A stretch of 64,000 nt of DNA from Plasticicumulans lactativorans (GCF_004341245.1 NZ_SLWY01000018.1:21439-85438); one strand, 5' to 3'. Shown: positions 44,348 through 53,958, counted from the stretch's first letter. A program made the numbers and translations. Notes: generated from the sequence alone by a model not told the origin.

Positions 44348-45370
44348 ATGTCGTCACCCGTTCGAATCGGCATCGTCGGCCTCGGCCGGCTCGGCAAGCG
44401 CCACGCCGAAAACCTGCTGCAGCGCGTGCCGGGCGCGACCCTGGTCGCCGCGGCGAGCCCGGTCGCCGCCGAGCGCGACTGGGCGCGCACGGCCGGCGTC
44501 GCCGCGGTCTACGAGGACCTGCCGGCGCTGCTCGCGCACCCGGGCCTCGATGCCGTGTGGCTGGTCACGCCGACCTCGCTGCACGCCGGGCAGGTGGTCG
44601 CGGCGCTCGAAGCCGGCAAGCACGTGTTCTGCGAGAAGCCGCTGGCGCTGGACGTCGCCGACTGCGACCGCGTCATCGAGGTCGCCCACCGGCGGCCGGG
44701 GCAGGTGGCGATGATCGGCTTCATGCGCCGCTTCGACCCGGGCTTCGCCGAGGCCAAACGCCTGCTCGACGCCGGCGAACTCGGCACGCCGTTCCGCCTG
44801 CACTTCGATGCGCACGACCCGATCGACCCCGACGGCTTCTTCGTGCGCTTCGCGCCGACCTCGGGCGGGCTCTTCCTCGACTGCTGCATCCACGACGTGG
44901 ACCTGGCGCGCTGGCTGCTCGACGGTGCCCGCGCGCGCCGCGTCAGCGCGAGCGGCACGCGGCTGATGTACCCGGGGCTCGCCGACTGCAACGACATCGA
45001 CACCGGTGTCGCCACCGTCGAGTTCAGCAACGGCGTGGTCGCGAGCTTCCACGTGTCGCGCACCTCGCACCGCGGCTACGAGGCGGCGCTGGACCTGACC
45101 GGCACCCGCGGCGCGGTCAGCGTCGGCCGTGGCATCACCGCGCTGCCGCTGGTGCGCGAGGCCGGCAACGCGCGCCATGCGAGCGGCCTGCCGGACTTCT
45201 TCGCCCGCTTCAGCGAAGCCTTCCTGCACGAGGCGCGCGCCTTCGTCGACGCCGTGCGCGCCGGCGGGCCGTCGCCGCTCAGCCTGGAGGATGCGCGCGA
45301 GGCGACGCGGCTCGCCGTCGCGATGCGCGGGGCGCTCGCCAGCGGCACTACCGTCACGCTCGCCGACTGA
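44348..45370 (+). CDS. Gfo/Idh/MocA dehydrogenase, inositol-dehydrogenase-like
   Basis: A 340-residue NAD(P) dehydrogenase: VRIGIVGLGRLGKRHAENL, catalytic VFCEKPLALDVADCD, and GGLFLDCCIHDVDLARWLLDG with the conserved Asp and His. The lysine motif is intact, unlike the paralogue at 34665-35660. It resembles inositol dehydrogenases acting on isomers such as scyllo- or chiro-inositol. It lies 96 bases after the dehydratase gene, with CTGGAGA before the ATG, and converges on iolB. A second inositol dehydrogenase would widen the range of inositols used. Confidence 0.82.
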   Translation: MSSPVRIGIVGLGRLGKRHAENLLQRVPGATLVAAASPVAAERDWARTAGVAAVYEDLPALLAHPGLDAVWLVTPTSLHAGQVVAALEAGKHVFCEKPLALDVADCDRVIEVAHRRPGQVAMIGFMRRFDPGFAEAKRLLDAGELGTPFRLHFDAHDPIDPDGFFVRFAPTSGGLFLDCCIHDVDLARWLLDGARARRVSASGTRLMYPGLADCNDIDTGVATVEFSNGVVASFHVSRTSHRGYEAALDLTGTRGAVSVGRGITALPLVREAGNARHASGLPDFFARFSEAFLHEARAFVDAVRAGGPSPLSLEDAREATRLAVAMRGALASGTTVTLAD

Positions 45371-45384
45371 ACCCGCCCCACGTT

Positions 45385-45408
45385 GCCGCGCGCTGTCAGG
45401 CGCGCGGC
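45385..45408. terminator. Stem-loop between convergent dehydrogenase and iolB
   Basis: Nine-base arms GCCGCGCGC and GCGCGCGGC flank a TGTCAG loop that contains the iolB stop codon. No T run. Confidence 0.4.
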
Positions 45409-46211
45409 CGCTGGTGCAGCCAGGCGTGCCGCGGGTCGTGGCTGATGCACCAGCGGCGCGACGCCCCCGCCATGACGTTCAGATAATAAAGGTGGTAGCC
45501 GGGCGCCGCGGCCACCGGGTGGTAGCCGCCGGGCACGGTCACGACATCGCCATCCCCGGGGCTGAAGCTCGCGTCGAAGCGGCCGTCGGCCGCGTACACG
45601 CGCTGGAAGGCGAAGCCCTGCGGCGGATCGCAGCGGAAGTAGTAGATCTCCTCGAGCTGCGACTCCTCGGGCGGCGCCTCGTGGTCGTGCTTGTGCGGCG
45701 GGTAGCTCGACCAGTGGCCGGCCGGCGTGAACACCTCGGCCACCAGCAGCGCGTCGGCCGCATCCTGCTCCCAGAACACGCGGTGGATGGTCCGCTGCGT
45801 GTCGCCGTGGCCGCGCTCCTCGACGGCGATCGCCTCCGGCACGATCAGCCGTGCCGGGCGCCGCGTGCGCGCCGGGGCCGAGGCCAGCGCGACCTCGACC
45901 TCGCCGAGCGCGGTGATCTCCAGGCAGTCGTCGCACGCGGCGTACACCGCGTGCGGGCGACTGCGCTCGAACAGGTGCTGCCGCGCGCCGATCCCCTGCC
46001 ACGCCCCGCCCTCGGTGCGCACGTCGGCGCGACCGGCCAGCAGCACCGCGCACACTTCGCGTGCGCCGGTTTCGCGGCGCAGGCGCGTGCCCGCGGCCAG
46101 CCGGTGCACCTCGAGCCCGGCGTGGCGCAGCCCGCTCGCGGCAGGGTCGACCCGCATCGTGCAGGTCGAGTCGGGGCGGGGGCGGCCTTTCAGCAGCAGG
46201 GGTTCGATCAT
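45396..46211 (-). CDS. iolB: 5-deoxy-glucuronate isomerase
   Basis: A 271-residue two-cupin protein of the IolB/KduI-like family. The metal site is in WSSYPPHKHDHEAPPEESQ and EEIYYFRCDPPQGFAFQRVY, with further segments DVVTVPGGYHPVAAAPGY and YYLNVMAG. It turns 5-deoxy-glucuronate into 2-deoxy-5-keto-D-gluconate, the IolC substrate. It is transcribed alone, towards the aldolase operon. Unlike the other iol promoters I find no TGGAAT palindrome upstream. Confidence 0.92.
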   Translation of the reverse strand: MIEPLLLKGRPRPDSTCTMRVDPAASGLRHAGLEVHRLAAGTRLRRETGAREVCAVLLAGRADVRTEGGAWQGIGARQHLFERSRPHAVYAACDDCLEITALGEVEVALASAPARTRRPARLIVPEAIAVEERGHGDTQRTIHRVFWEQDAADALLVAEVFTPAGHWSSYPPHKHDHEAPPEESQLEEIYYFRCDPPQGFAFQRVYAADGRFDASFSPGDGDVVTVPGGYHPVAAAPGYHLYYLNVMAGASRRWCISHDPRHAWLHQRPRA

Positions 46212-46468
46212 GGTGCTCGGCGTGGTCGGCTCGGCGGTGAAGCGGCGCGCCTAGAGTAGCCCAGTTCGGCCGGTGCGGATGCGGGCGCGCCGGCCGCCCG
46301 TGGTGGTACCGTCCGGCGGCCTCGGCTAGTGTTGTCGCCGCTCGCGCCGCGCGGCGGGCGCCGGGATTTTGGCGGGCGCCCAACGGCAGCGGCGGCGAGC
46401 CCGTCGACGCACCGGCGCGGGCGCCGTGGCGGGCGGTCAACCCTCTGATCCAGCAGGATTTGGTGAAT
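46212..46468. other. Divergent iolB-fliL intergenic region
   Basis: GC-rich and without a recognisable gene. It separates the inositol region from the flagellar operon. Confidence 0.4.
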
Positions 46469-46484
46469 TGGTTTGCTTCTTGCT
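46469..46484 (+). promoter_or_regulatory. Possible sigma54 promoter of the flagellar operon
   Basis: TGGTTTGCTTCTTGCT has GG (46470-46471) and GC (46482-46483) exactly 10 bases apart, plus the TTGC element, as in -24/-12 promoters. The TGGCAC part is only half matched. fliL starts 50 bases later. Confidence 0.4.
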
Positions 46485-46534
46485 GCCAGTGCCGGGCAGA
46501 ACAGGAGCGGCCCCTTGCGCAGGATGTCCGGAAC

Positions 46535-47077
46535 ATGGCGACACCGAAGAAAGAAGACCCCAAGGGCGGCGAGGCCAAGGCAAAGGGCGGTGGCGCCGGC
46601 AAGATCGTGCTGCTCGTCGTGCTCGTCGTGGTGCTGGTGCTGGGCGCGGTCGGCGCGACGCTGTACTTCACCGGCGCGCTCGGCAAGCTGCTCGGCCACG
46701 GCGGCGGCGAGGACCACGGCGGCGGGCTCGCGCCGGCGGCGGCGCCCAGGCCCTCCGGGCCGGCGCAGTACCTGGCGATCGACCCGCCCTTCGTGGTGAG
46801 CATCGATGACCAGGGCCAGCTGCGCTACGTGCAGATCAGCGTGTCGGCGATGGCGCGGGACAAGAAGATCCTCGAGGCCGTGACCCAGAACGCGCCGCAG
46901 ATCCGCAACAACCTGATCATGCTGTTCGGCCGCCAGAGCTTCCAGACGCTGGCCTCGCCCGAGGGGCGCGAGAAGCTGCGCGCCGACACCCTCGACACCA
47001 TCCAGAAGGTGCTGACCAAGGAGATCGGCCAGCCCGGCGTCGAGGAGATCTACTTCACCAACTTCGTGATGCAGTGA
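46535..47077 (+). CDS. fliL: Flagellar basal-body protein FliL
   Basis: A 180-residue inner-membrane protein: short Lys-rich cytosolic N-terminus, one TM (IVLLVVLVVVLVLGAVGATL, about residues 25-45) and a periplasmic domain with YLAIDPPFVVSIDDQGQLRYVQIS and the C-terminal GVEEIYFTNFVMQ typical of FliL. It supports stator function near the motor. The start at 46535 (MATPKK) is favoured over an upstream in-frame start at 46460, which would add 25 non-conserved residues. It opens the operon and is followed 4 bases later by fliM. Confidence 0.9.
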   Translation: MATPKKEDPKGGEAKAKGGGAGKIVLLVVLVVVLVLGAVGATLYFTGALGKLLGHGGGEDHGGGLAPAAAPRPSGPAQYLAIDPPFVVSIDDQGQLRYVQISVSAMARDKKILEAVTQNAPQIRNNLIMLFGRQSFQTLASPEGREKLRADTLDTIQKVLTKEIGQPGVEEIYFTNFVMQ

Positions 47078-47081
47078 GCGC

Positions 47082-48098
47082 ATGTCCACCGAAGGCCTGC
47101 TGACGCCCGACGAGCTCGACGCGCTGATGGAGGCCGCCACCGGCGGACGCACCGGCGCGGGCGGCGGCGACGCCGCCGACGTCGTGGTGCTGCCCTACGA
47201 CCTGGCGAGCCCGGAGAACGCCCTCGCCGGCATCCTGCCGGCGCTGACCACGGTGCAGCAGCGGCTGCTGCACCACCTCGCCACCGGCTTCCACGAACTG
47301 CTGCGCCGCGAGGTGGCGTTCTCCACCGGCGAGGTGCACGTGCAGGTGTGCCAGGACTTCGCCAGCAGCCTGTGCGCGCCGTGCAGCACGCACGTGATCG
47401 GGCTCGCGCCGCTGATCGGGCCCGGCCTGCTGGTGTTCGACCAGCCGCTGGTGTTCGCGCTGGTCGGCGCCTACTTCGGCGGCCAGGGCGCCATCTACAG
47501 CCCCAACGGCCGGCGCGACTTCACCGCCGCCGAGAGCCGCATGATCCAGCGCCTGCTGGGGCTGTTCTCGCGCGCGCTGCTGGCGGCGTGGAAGCCGTTC
47601 CTGAGCCTCGCGTTCGCGGTGGCGGCCACCGAGAGCAACCCGCACTTCGTCACCGCGCTCAACCCCGCCGAGCCGCTGATCGTCACCACCTTCGAGACCG
47701 AGGTCGACGGCACCCGCGGCGCGATCCACCTCGCGCTGCCGTGCGCGATGTTCGAGACCGTGCGCGCGCAGCTGATCGCCACGCTGGCCCGCGAGCACCC
47801 GCGCCACGACGAGCGCCTCGCGCAGCGCCTGCGCGACGGCCTGCAGGCGAGCCGCATCGAGGCGCGCGCGGTGCTCGGCGAGGTCGGCCTGAGCCTGCGC
47901 GAGCTGATGGCGCTGCGCGTCGGCGACGTGGTGCCCTGCGACGTCCCCGCCGAGGCGTGCCTCGAAATCGAGGGCGTGCCGGTGCTGAGCGGGCCGTTCG
48001 GCGTCGCCAAGGGCTGGCGCTCGCTGCGCGTCGAGCGCTGGCTGCTCGACCTGGCCGCGGCCACCGATCCCGCCACCGACCGAGGGCTACGCCCATGA
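47082..48098 (+). CDS. fliM: Flagellar motor switch protein FliM
   Basis: A 338-residue C-ring protein. The N-terminal LTPDELDALMEAATGG is the CheY-binding segment, the middle domain includes LVFDQPLVFALVGAYFGGQG, and the C-terminal SpoA domain runs over the last 70 residues (LGEVGLSLRELMALRVGDVVPCD). CheY-phosphate binding here reverses rotation. It overlaps fliN by an ATGA. Start and length are normal for the family. Confidence 0.93.
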   Translation: MSTEGLLTPDELDALMEAATGGRTGAGGGDAADVVVLPYDLASPENALAGILPALTTVQQRLLHHLATGFHELLRREVAFSTGEVHVQVCQDFASSLCAPCSTHVIGLAPLIGPGLLVFDQPLVFALVGAYFGGQGAIYSPNGRRDFTAAESRMIQRLLGLFSRALLAAWKPFLSLAFAVAATESNPHFVTALNPAEPLIVTTFETEVDGTRGAIHLALPCAMFETVRAQLIATLAREHPRHDERLAQRLRDGLQASRIEARAVLGEVGLSLRELMALRVGDVVPCDVPAEACLEIEGVPVLSGPFGVAKGWRSLRVERWLLDLAAATDPATDRGLRP

Positions 48099-48478
48099 GT
48101 GAAACCGAATCGCCCGAAGCCGCGGCCGAGGACGTCGCCGCCGTCAGCCCCCTCGGCCAGGACTTCGACGCCGAGCCCGCCGCCACCGCAGCGGCAGCGG
48201 CGCCCGCGCCGGCGAGCGTGGCGAGCCTCGACGTGCTGCTCGACATCCCCGTCACGCTGTCGCTGGAGCTCGGGCGCACGCGCATGAGCATCCGCGAGCT
48301 GCTCGCGCTCGGCCAGGGCTCGGTGGTGCGCCTCGACCGCCCGGCCGGCGAGCCGCTCGACATCCTCGTCAACGGCTGCCTGATCGCGCGCGGCGAGGTG
48401 GTGGTGGTCAACGATCGCTTCGGCGTGCGCATCACCGAGATCGCGAGCCCCGAAGAACGCATCAAGAGGCTGCGGTGA
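48095..48478 (+). CDS. fliN: Flagellar motor switch protein FliN
   Basis: A 127-residue protein with an Ala-rich N-terminal extension (about 1-45) and a SpoA domain: LDVLLDIPVTLSLELGRTRM, then LLALGQGSVVRLDRPAGEPL and VNDRFGVRITEI. It forms the base of the C-ring with FliM. ATGA overlap with fliM upstream and GTGA overlap with fliO downstream. Confidence 0.94.
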   Translation: MSETESPEAAAEDVAAVSPLGQDFDAEPAATAAAAAPAPASVASLDVLLDIPVTLSLELGRTRMSIRELLALGQGSVVRLDRPAGEPLDILVNGCLIARGEVVVVNDRFGVRITEIASPEERIKRLR

Positions 48479-48921
48479 GCGCGCGCGCCGTCCTTGCCGC
48501 CGCGCTGCTCGGCGCCCCGCTGGCGCTCCACGCGCAGCAGGCGGTCGCGCCGCCGGCGCCGGTGCCGCACGCCGCCGCCCCCGAGCTGCCCGGCTTCGGC
48601 CAGCTCGCGCTGGGCCTGGGGGCGGTGCTGGTGCTGATCGTCGTGCTCGGCTGGCTGGCGCGGCGGCTGCCGATGCTCGGCCCCGGGCGCGGGCCGCTAC
48701 GGGTCGCCGGCAGCCTGGTGGTGGGCTCGCGCGAGCGCATCGTGCTGGTCGAGGTCGACGGCGAACGCGTGCTGGTGGGGGTGGCGCCGGGCATGGTGAC
48801 GCGCCTGCACGTGCTGGAGGGAGAGCGCCGCGCGCCGGCGCCGGCGCAGTGGCCGACGCCCGGCGAGTTCGGCGCCGCGCTCGACGGCCTGCGCGGGCAG
48901 AGGCCCGGCAACCGTGGCTGA
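48475..48921 (+). CDS. fliO: Flagellar export-gate assembly protein FliO
   Basis: A 148-residue protein with a signal-like N-terminus, one TM ([22 protein letters not shown], about 45-66) and the cytosolic FliO domain ([38 protein letters not shown]). It helps assemble the FliP ring of the export gate. The GTG start at 48475 overlaps the fliN stop, and its own end overlaps fliP by 8 bases. Confidence 0.88.
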   Translation: MSARAVLAAALLGAPLALHAQQAVAPPAPVPHAAAPELPGFGQLALGLGAVLVLIVVLGWLARRLPMLGPGRGPLRVAGSLVVGSRERIVLVEVDGERVLVGVAPGMVTRLHVLEGERRAPAPAQWPTPGEFGAALDGLRGQRPGNRG

Positions 48922-49669
48922 GCGGCACGTGCACGCCGGCCTGCTGCTCGCGGCGGCGTGGCTCCCCGGCCTCGCCGCGGCCGCCCCGGCGCTGCCGGCG
49001 GTGACGATGACGCCGGTGGCCGGCGGCGGCCAGGAATGGTCGGTGAGCCTGCAGATCCTCGCGCTGATGACCGCGCTGACGCTGCTGCCGTCGGTGCTGC
49101 TGATGATGACGGCCTTCACCCGCATCGTCATCGTGCTGGCACTGCTGCGCCAGGCGATCGGCACGATGCAGACGCCGTCCAACCAGGTGCTGATCGGCCT
49201 CGCGCTGTTCCTGACCTTCTTCATCATGTCGCCGGTGTTCGAGCGCATCCACACCGAGGCGCTCGCGCCCTACCTCGAGGAGCGCCTGAGCGCGCCCGAG
49301 GCGCTCGACAAGGCGCGCGCGCCGCTCGCCGCCTTCATGCTGGCGCAGACGCGCGAGTCCGACCTCGCGCTGTTCACGCGGCTGTCGGGGCGCGAGGGGC
49401 TCGAGTCGCCCGAGCAGGTGCCGCTGTCGCTGCTGGTGCCGGCCTTCGTCACCAGCGAGCTGAAGACCGCGTTCCAGATCGGCTTCATGCTGTTCATCCC
49501 CTTCCTGATCATCGACCTCGTGGTGTCGAGCGTGCTGATGGCGATGGGGATGATGATGCTGTCGCCGCTGGTGATCTCGTTCCCGTTCAAGATCATGCTG
49601 TTCGTGCTGGTCGACGGCTGGCCGCTGGTGATGAGCACGCTGGCGGCGAGCTTCACGGGGGCGCCATGA
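48914..49669 (+). CDS. fliP: Flagellar export-gate protein FliP
   Basis: A 251-residue membrane protein with a cleavable signal ([17 protein letters not shown]) and the core motifs [41 protein letters not shown] and [15 protein letters not shown]. Five FliP copies form the export gate with FliQ and FliR. It begins with GTG at 48914; the ATGA overlap with fliQ shows coupling. Confidence 0.95.
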   Translation: MAERHVHAGLLLAAAWLPGLAAAAPALPAVTMTPVAGGGQEWSVSLQILALMTALTLLPSVLLMMTAFTRIVIVLALLRQAIGTMQTPSNQVLIGLALFLTFFIMSPVFERIHTEALAPYLEERLSAPEALDKARAPLAAFMLAQTRESDLALFTRLSGREGLESPEQVPLSLLVPAFVTSELKTAFQIGFMLFIPFLIIDLVVSSVLMAMGMMMLSPLVISFPFKIMLFVLVDGWPLVMSTLAASFTGAP

Positions 49670-49935
49670 CCCCGGAGACCGTGCTCACGATCGGCCAGCA
49701 GGCGCTCGAGACCACCGTGCTGCTCGCCGCCCCGCTGCTCGCCGTCGGCCTGGTCGTCGGCGTGATCGTCGGCCTGCTGCAGGCGGCGACGCAGATCAAC
49801 GAACTGACGCTGTCCTTCGTGCCCAAGCTGCTGGTGATGGTGGCCGCGCTGGTGTTCGGCGGGCCGTGGATGCTGCAGACGCTGATGGACTACACCGAGC
49901 GCCTGTTCCACAGCATCCCGCAACTGATCGGCTGA
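49666..49935 (+). CDS. fliQ: Flagellar export-gate protein FliQ
   Basis: An 89-residue protein with two TM helices: [28 protein letters not shown] and [20 protein letters not shown], the FliQ pattern. It wraps the FliP-FliR gate. ATGA overlap with fliP; fliR follows after 7 bases. Confidence 0.95.
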   Translation: MTPETVLTIGQQALETTVLLAAPLLAVGLVVGVIVGLLQAATQINELTLSFVPKLLVMVAALVFGGPWMLQTLMDYTERLFHSIPQLIG

Positions 49936-49942
49936 GCCGCGC

Positions 49943-50734
49943 ATGACGCTGACCTCGGCACAGCTCGCGGCCTGGCTTGGGCAGTTCCTGTGGCCGCTGC
50001 TGCGCATCGGCGCGGCGCTGTCGGTGATGCCGGTGCTGGGCTCGCGGATGCTGCCGCGGCGGGTGCGCGCGGCGACCGCGCTGGTGCTGTCGGCGCTGTG
50101 CGCGGGGCTGGCGCCGCCGATGCCGGCGCTGGAGCCGCTGTCGCCGGCGGGCCTGCTGACCGCGGTGCAGCAGGTGCTGATCGGGCTGTTCATGGGCTAC
50201 GCGCTGCGGGTGGCGTTCTCGGCGCTCGAAACCGGCGGGCAGGTGATCGCGCTGCAGATGGGGCTGTCGTTCGCCTCGCTGGTGGACCCGCAGAACGGCG
50301 CGCAGCAGCCGCTGCTCGGCTCGTTCTACAACCTGCTCGGCATGCTGATCTTCCTCGGCCTCGACGGTCACCTGATCCTGCTGCGCATGCTGGTGGAGAG
50401 CTTCCACACCCTGCCGGTGGCGCCCGATGCGCTGAGCCGCGAGATGCTGCGCACGCTGCCCGCGTTCGGTGCGCGGATCTTCGCCGGCGCGGTGCTGGTG
50501 GCGCTGCCGGCGATGGCCTCGCTGACCGTGGTCAACCTCGCCTTTGGCGTGATGAGCCGCGCCGCGCCGCAGCTCAACATCTTCGCGGTGGGGCTGCCGG
50601 TCACGCTGCTGCTCGGCCTCGCCATCCTGCTCTACAGCCTGCCGGCGCTGCTGCCGCAGTTCCGGCTGCTGCTGGAGGATGCCTTCGCGCTGGCGGGGGC
50701 GCTCGCCGGCGTCGCCGCCGGGGAGGGCGGCTGA
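49943..50734 (+). CDS. fliR: Flagellar export-gate protein FliR
   Basis: A 263-residue membrane protein with about six helices. Family motifs include FLWPLLRIGAALSVMPVLG, GLFMGYALRVAFSALETGGQ, MGLSFASLVDPQNGAQQPL and NIFAVGLPVTLLLGL. A single copy joins the FliP ring and contacts FlhB. It lies one base before flhB. Confidence 0.94.
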   Translation: MTLTSAQLAAWLGQFLWPLLRIGAALSVMPVLGSRMLPRRVRAATALVLSALCAGLAPPMPALEPLSPAGLLTAVQQVLIGLFMGYALRVAFSALETGGQVIALQMGLSFASLVDPQNGAQQPLLGSFYNLLGMLIFLGLDGHLILLRMLVESFHTLPVAPDALSREMLRTLPAFGARIFAGAVLVALPAMASLTVVNLAFGVMSRAAPQLNIFAVGLPVTLLLGLAILLYSLPALLPQFRLLLEDAFALAGALAGVAAGEGG

Positions 50735-50735
50735 G

Positions 50736-51860
50736 ATGGCCGACGATTTCCAGGAACGTACCGAACAACCCACCCCGAAACGCCAGCGCGAGGCGGCCGA
50801 GCAGGGCGAGGTGCCGCGCTCGCGCGAGCTCGCCACCGCGGCGATGCTGATCGGCGGCGCCGGCGCGGCGCTCGCCTTCGGCGGCGGGCTGGTCGAGGCG
50901 ATGCTGGGGCTGATGCGCGCGAGCTTCACGCTCGACGCGCGCCAGGGCGTCGAGCCGCAGGCGATGCACGCCGCGCTGGCGCAGGCGCTCGGCGCGATGC
51001 TCGGCATGCTGACGCCGTTCCTGCTGCTGCTGACGGTGATCGCGGTCGCCGCGCCGCTCGCGCTCGGCGGCTGGCAGTTCAGCCCGGCGGCGATGGGCTT
51101 CAAGTGGGAGCGGGTCGATCCGCTCGCCGGGCTCGGCCGGGTGTTCTCGGCGCGCGGCCTGATCGAGCTCGCCAAGGCGCTCGCCAAGTTCGCGGTGATC
51201 GCCGCGGTGGCGGTGTTCGTGCTGTGGCGCAACGAGCCGGCGCTGCTCGGCCTCGGCGCCGAGCCGCTGCCGCGCGCGCTCGCCCATGCCGGCGAGCGGG
51301 TCGGCTGGATCTTCCTGTGGCTCGCGCTGCCGACGCTGCTGGTCGCCGCCGCCGACGTGCCGATCCAGCTCTGGCAGCACGGCCAGAAGCTGCGCATGAC
51401 GCTGCAGGAGGTCAAGGACGAGGCGCGCGAGTCGGATGGCCGCCCGGAGGTCAAGGGCCGCATCCGCCGCCTGCAGATGGAGTTCGCCAACCGCCGGATG
51501 ATGGAGAAGGTGCCGCACGCCGACGCCGTGCTGGTCAACCCCACGCACTACGCGGTGGCGCTGCGCTACGAGCAGGCGCAGATGGCCGCGCCGCTGGTGG
51601 TGGCGCTCGGAGTGGACGCGGTGGCGCTGCACATCCGCGCGATCGCCGCCGCCCACGGCGTGGCCATCGTCGAGTCGCCGCTGCTCGCGCGCGCGCTCTA
51701 CTACAACGCCAGGCTCGACCGGCCGATCCCGGTGGCGCTGTACGTGGCGGTGGCGCAGGTGCTCGCCTACGTCTACCAGTTGCGCGCCGAGGCCGCGCTG
51801 CCGGCCACGCCGATCCGCCTCGACGGCATCGACATCCCGCCCGGCCTGCGGACCGGCTGA
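50736..51860 (+). CDS. flhB: Flagellar export switch protein FlhB
   Basis: A 374-residue protein. The N-terminal TERTEQPTPKRQREA-type stretch (QERTEQPTPKRQREAAEQG) and four TM helices are followed by a cytosolic domain with the autocleavage motif NPTH at residues 268-271 (cleaved after Asn268). It switches the export apparatus from rod/hook to filament substrates. The start at 50736 (MADDFQE) is clear, one base after fliR, and flhA follows after one base. Confidence 0.95.
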   Translation: MADDFQERTEQPTPKRQREAAEQGEVPRSRELATAAMLIGGAGAALAFGGGLVEAMLGLMRASFTLDARQGVEPQAMHAALAQALGAMLGMLTPFLLLLTVIAVAAPLALGGWQFSPAAMGFKWERVDPLAGLGRVFSARGLIELAKALAKFAVIAAVAVFVLWRNEPALLGLGAEPLPRALAHAGERVGWIFLWLALPTLLVAAADVPIQLWQHGQKLRMTLQEVKDEARESDGRPEVKGRIRRLQMEFANRRMMEKVPHADAVLVNPTHYAVALRYEQAQMAAPLVVALGVDAVALHIRAIAAAHGVAIVESPLLARALYYNARLDRPIPVALYVAVAQVLAYVYQLRAEAALPATPIRLDGIDIPPGLRTG

Positions 51861-51861
51861 G

Positions 51862-53958
51862 ATGAACGCCGCGGCCTTCACCCACACGCTGAGCGGACTC
51901 GCCCGCAGCGGCCTCGGCGCGCCGGTGCTGCTGATGATCATCCTGCTGATGGTGGTCATCCCGCTGCCGCCGTTCCTGCTCGACGTGTTCTTCACCTTCA
52001 ACATCGCGATCTCGCTGGTGGTGCTGCTGGCGGCGGTGTACGCGCAGCGCCCGCTCGACTTCGCCGCCTTCCCGACCGTGCTGCTGGTGACCACGCTGCT
52101 GCGCCTGGCGCTCAACGTCGCCTCCACGCGCGTGGTGCTGCTGCACGGGCACAGCGGCCCGGACGCCGCCGGCAAGGTCATCGAGGCCTTCGGGCATTTC
52201 GTCGTCGGCGGCAACTACACCGTCGGCATCATCGTCTTCGCGATCCTGGTGATCATCAATTTCGCCGTGGTCACCAAGGGCGCGGGGCGGGTGTCGGAGG
52301 TCAGCGCGCGCTTCACCCTCGACGCCATGCCCGGCAAGCAGATGGCGATCGACGCCGACCTCAACGCCGGCATCATCGACCAGGTCGAGGCCAAGCGCCG
52401 CCGCGGCGAGGTGGTGCAGGAGGCCGACTTCTACGGCTCGATGGACGGTGCCTCCAAGTTCGTGCGCGGCGACGCCATCGCCGGCATCCTGATCCTGTTC
52501 ATCAACATCCTCGGCGGCCTCGCGGTGGGCGTGCTGCAGCACGACCTGGCGCTCGCCGAGGCGGCGCAGAACTACGTGCTGCTGACCATCGGCGACGGCC
52601 TGGTGGCGCAGATCCCGGCGCTGCTGCTGTCGACCGCGGCGGCGATCATGGTCACGCGCCAGTCCAACGCCGCCGACATGGGCGAGCAGGTGGTGAGCCA
52701 GATGTTCGGCTCGAGCCGCGCGCTCGGCGTGGCCGCCGGCATGGTCGGGCTGATCGGCCTGATCCCCGGCATGCCCAACCTGGTGTTCCTGTCGCTCGCC
52801 GGTGCCGGCGGCTGGCTCGCCTGGCGCATCGCCCGGCGTTCCGCCACCGCCGCGCCGCACCCGGCGGCGGCGGCGGGCGCTGCCGCCGAGGCGCCCGCGG
52901 CGGCCGCCACCGAGCCGCGCGACGTCACCTGGGACGACGTGCCGCAGGTCGACACCATCGGCATGGAGGTCGGCTACCGGCTGATCCCGCTGGTCGACAA
53001 GGCGCAGAACGGCCAGCTCCTCGCGCGCATCAAGGGGGTGCGCAAGAAGCTCTCGCAGGAGCTCGGCTTCCTGGTGTCGCCGGTGCACATCCGCGACAAC
53101 CTCGATCTCGCCCCCACCGCCTACCGCATCTCGCTGCTCGGCGTGACGGTGGCACAGGCCGAGGTGCTGCCCGACCGCGAGCTGGCGATCAACCCCGGCC
53201 ACGTCCACGGCGAACTGCCGGGCACCGCCACCGTCGACCCGGCCTTCGGCCTGCCCGCGGTGTGGATCGAGCCCGGCCTGCGCGAGACCGCGCAGACGCT
53301 CGGCTACACCGTGGTCGACGCCGCCACGGTGATCGCCACCCACCTCAACCACGTGCTGTCGACCCACGCACCGGAGCTGCTCGGCCACGAGGAGGTGCAG
53401 GAGCTGCTCGACCGCCTCGGCCGCAGCGCGCCGCGCGTGGTGCAGGACCTGGTGCCGAAGACGCTGCCGCTGCGCATGGTGGTGCGGGTGCTGCAGGGCC
53501 TGCTGGCCGAGCGCGTGCCGATCCGCGACATGCGCACGATCGCCGAAACTTTGGCGGAGCACGCCCCGCGCAGTCAGGACCCCGACGCGCTGCTGGCGGC
53601 GGTGCGCGCCCGCCTCGGCCGGCAGATCCTCCAGTCGATCAACGGCTTGGCCGACGAACTGCCGGTGATCACGCTCGACCCGAAACTGGAACAGATACTG
53701 CAGAAGGCCGTACAGGTCGGTGGAGAGGGGCCGGCGCCGGTCGAACCCGGGCTCGCCGAGCGGCTGCACAAGTCACTCGCCGAGAGCGCGCAGCGCCAGG
53801 ACGTCAACGGCCAGCCGGCCGTGCTGCTGGTGTCCGACGCGGTGCGCACGATGCTCGCGCGCTTCGTGCGCCACGGCATCCCCAATCTCCACGTGCTGGG
53901 CTTCGGCGAAGTCCCCGAGGACCGCAAGCTGAAGGTGGTGGCCACCGTCGGCCGTTGA
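51862..53958 (+). CDS. flhA: Flagellar export protein FlhA
   Basis: A 698-residue protein with eight N-terminal TM helices and a long cytosolic domain. The conserved FHIPEP-type region contains KGAGRVSEVSARFTLDAMPGKQMAIDAD and GSMDGASKFVRGDAIAG. An Ala/Pro linker (about 330-350) precedes the cytosolic docking platform (VHIRDNLDLAPTAYRI; LIPEL-equivalent regions). It forms the nonameric ring that receives export substrates. Confidence 0.95.
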   Translation: MNAAAFTHTLSGLARSGLGAPVLLMIILLMVVIPLPPFLLDVFFTFNIAISLVVLLAAVYAQRPLDFAAFPTVLLVTTLLRLALNVASTRVVLLHGHSGPDAAGKVIEAFGHFVVGGNYTVGIIVFAILVIINFAVVTKGAGRVSEVSARFTLDAMPGKQMAIDADLNAGIIDQVEAKRRRGEVVQEADFYGSMDGASKFVRGDAIAGILILFINILGGLAVGVLQHDLALAEAAQNYVLLTIGDGLVAQIPALLLSTAAAIMVTRQSNAADMGEQVVSQMFGSSRALGVAAGMVGLIGLIPGMPNLVFLSLAGAGGWLAWRIARRSATAAPHPAAAAGAAAEAPAAAATEPRDVTWDDVPQVDTIGMEVGYRLIPLVDKAQNGQLLARIKGVRKKLSQELGFLVSPVHIRDNLDLAPTAYRISLLGVTVAQAEVLPDRELAINPGHVHGELPGTATVDPAFGLPAVWIEPGLRETAQTLGYTVVDAATVIATHLNHVLSTHAPELLGHEEVQELLDRLGRSAPRVVQDLVPKTLPLRMVVRVLQGLLAERVPIRDMRTIAETLAEHAPRSQDPDALLAAVRARLGRQILQSINGLADELPVITLDPKLEQILQKAVQVGGEGPAPVEPGLAERLHKSLAESAQRQDVNGQPAVLLVSDAVRTMLARFVRHGIPNLHVLGFGEVPEDRKLKVVATVGR

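Noticed and set aside
46212..46468. TGGAAT-N4-ATTCCA operator in front of iolB
   Set aside because: No match or near match was found in the iolB upstream region.
46461..46477. Alternative sigma54 match TTGGTGAATTGGTTTGC
   Set aside because: GG and GC are 11 bases apart, not 10; the match at 46469-46484 has the right spacing.
51535..53769. 744-codon minus-strand frame opposite flhA
   Set aside because: Antisense shadow of flhA; composition is that of reverse-complemented GC-rich codons.
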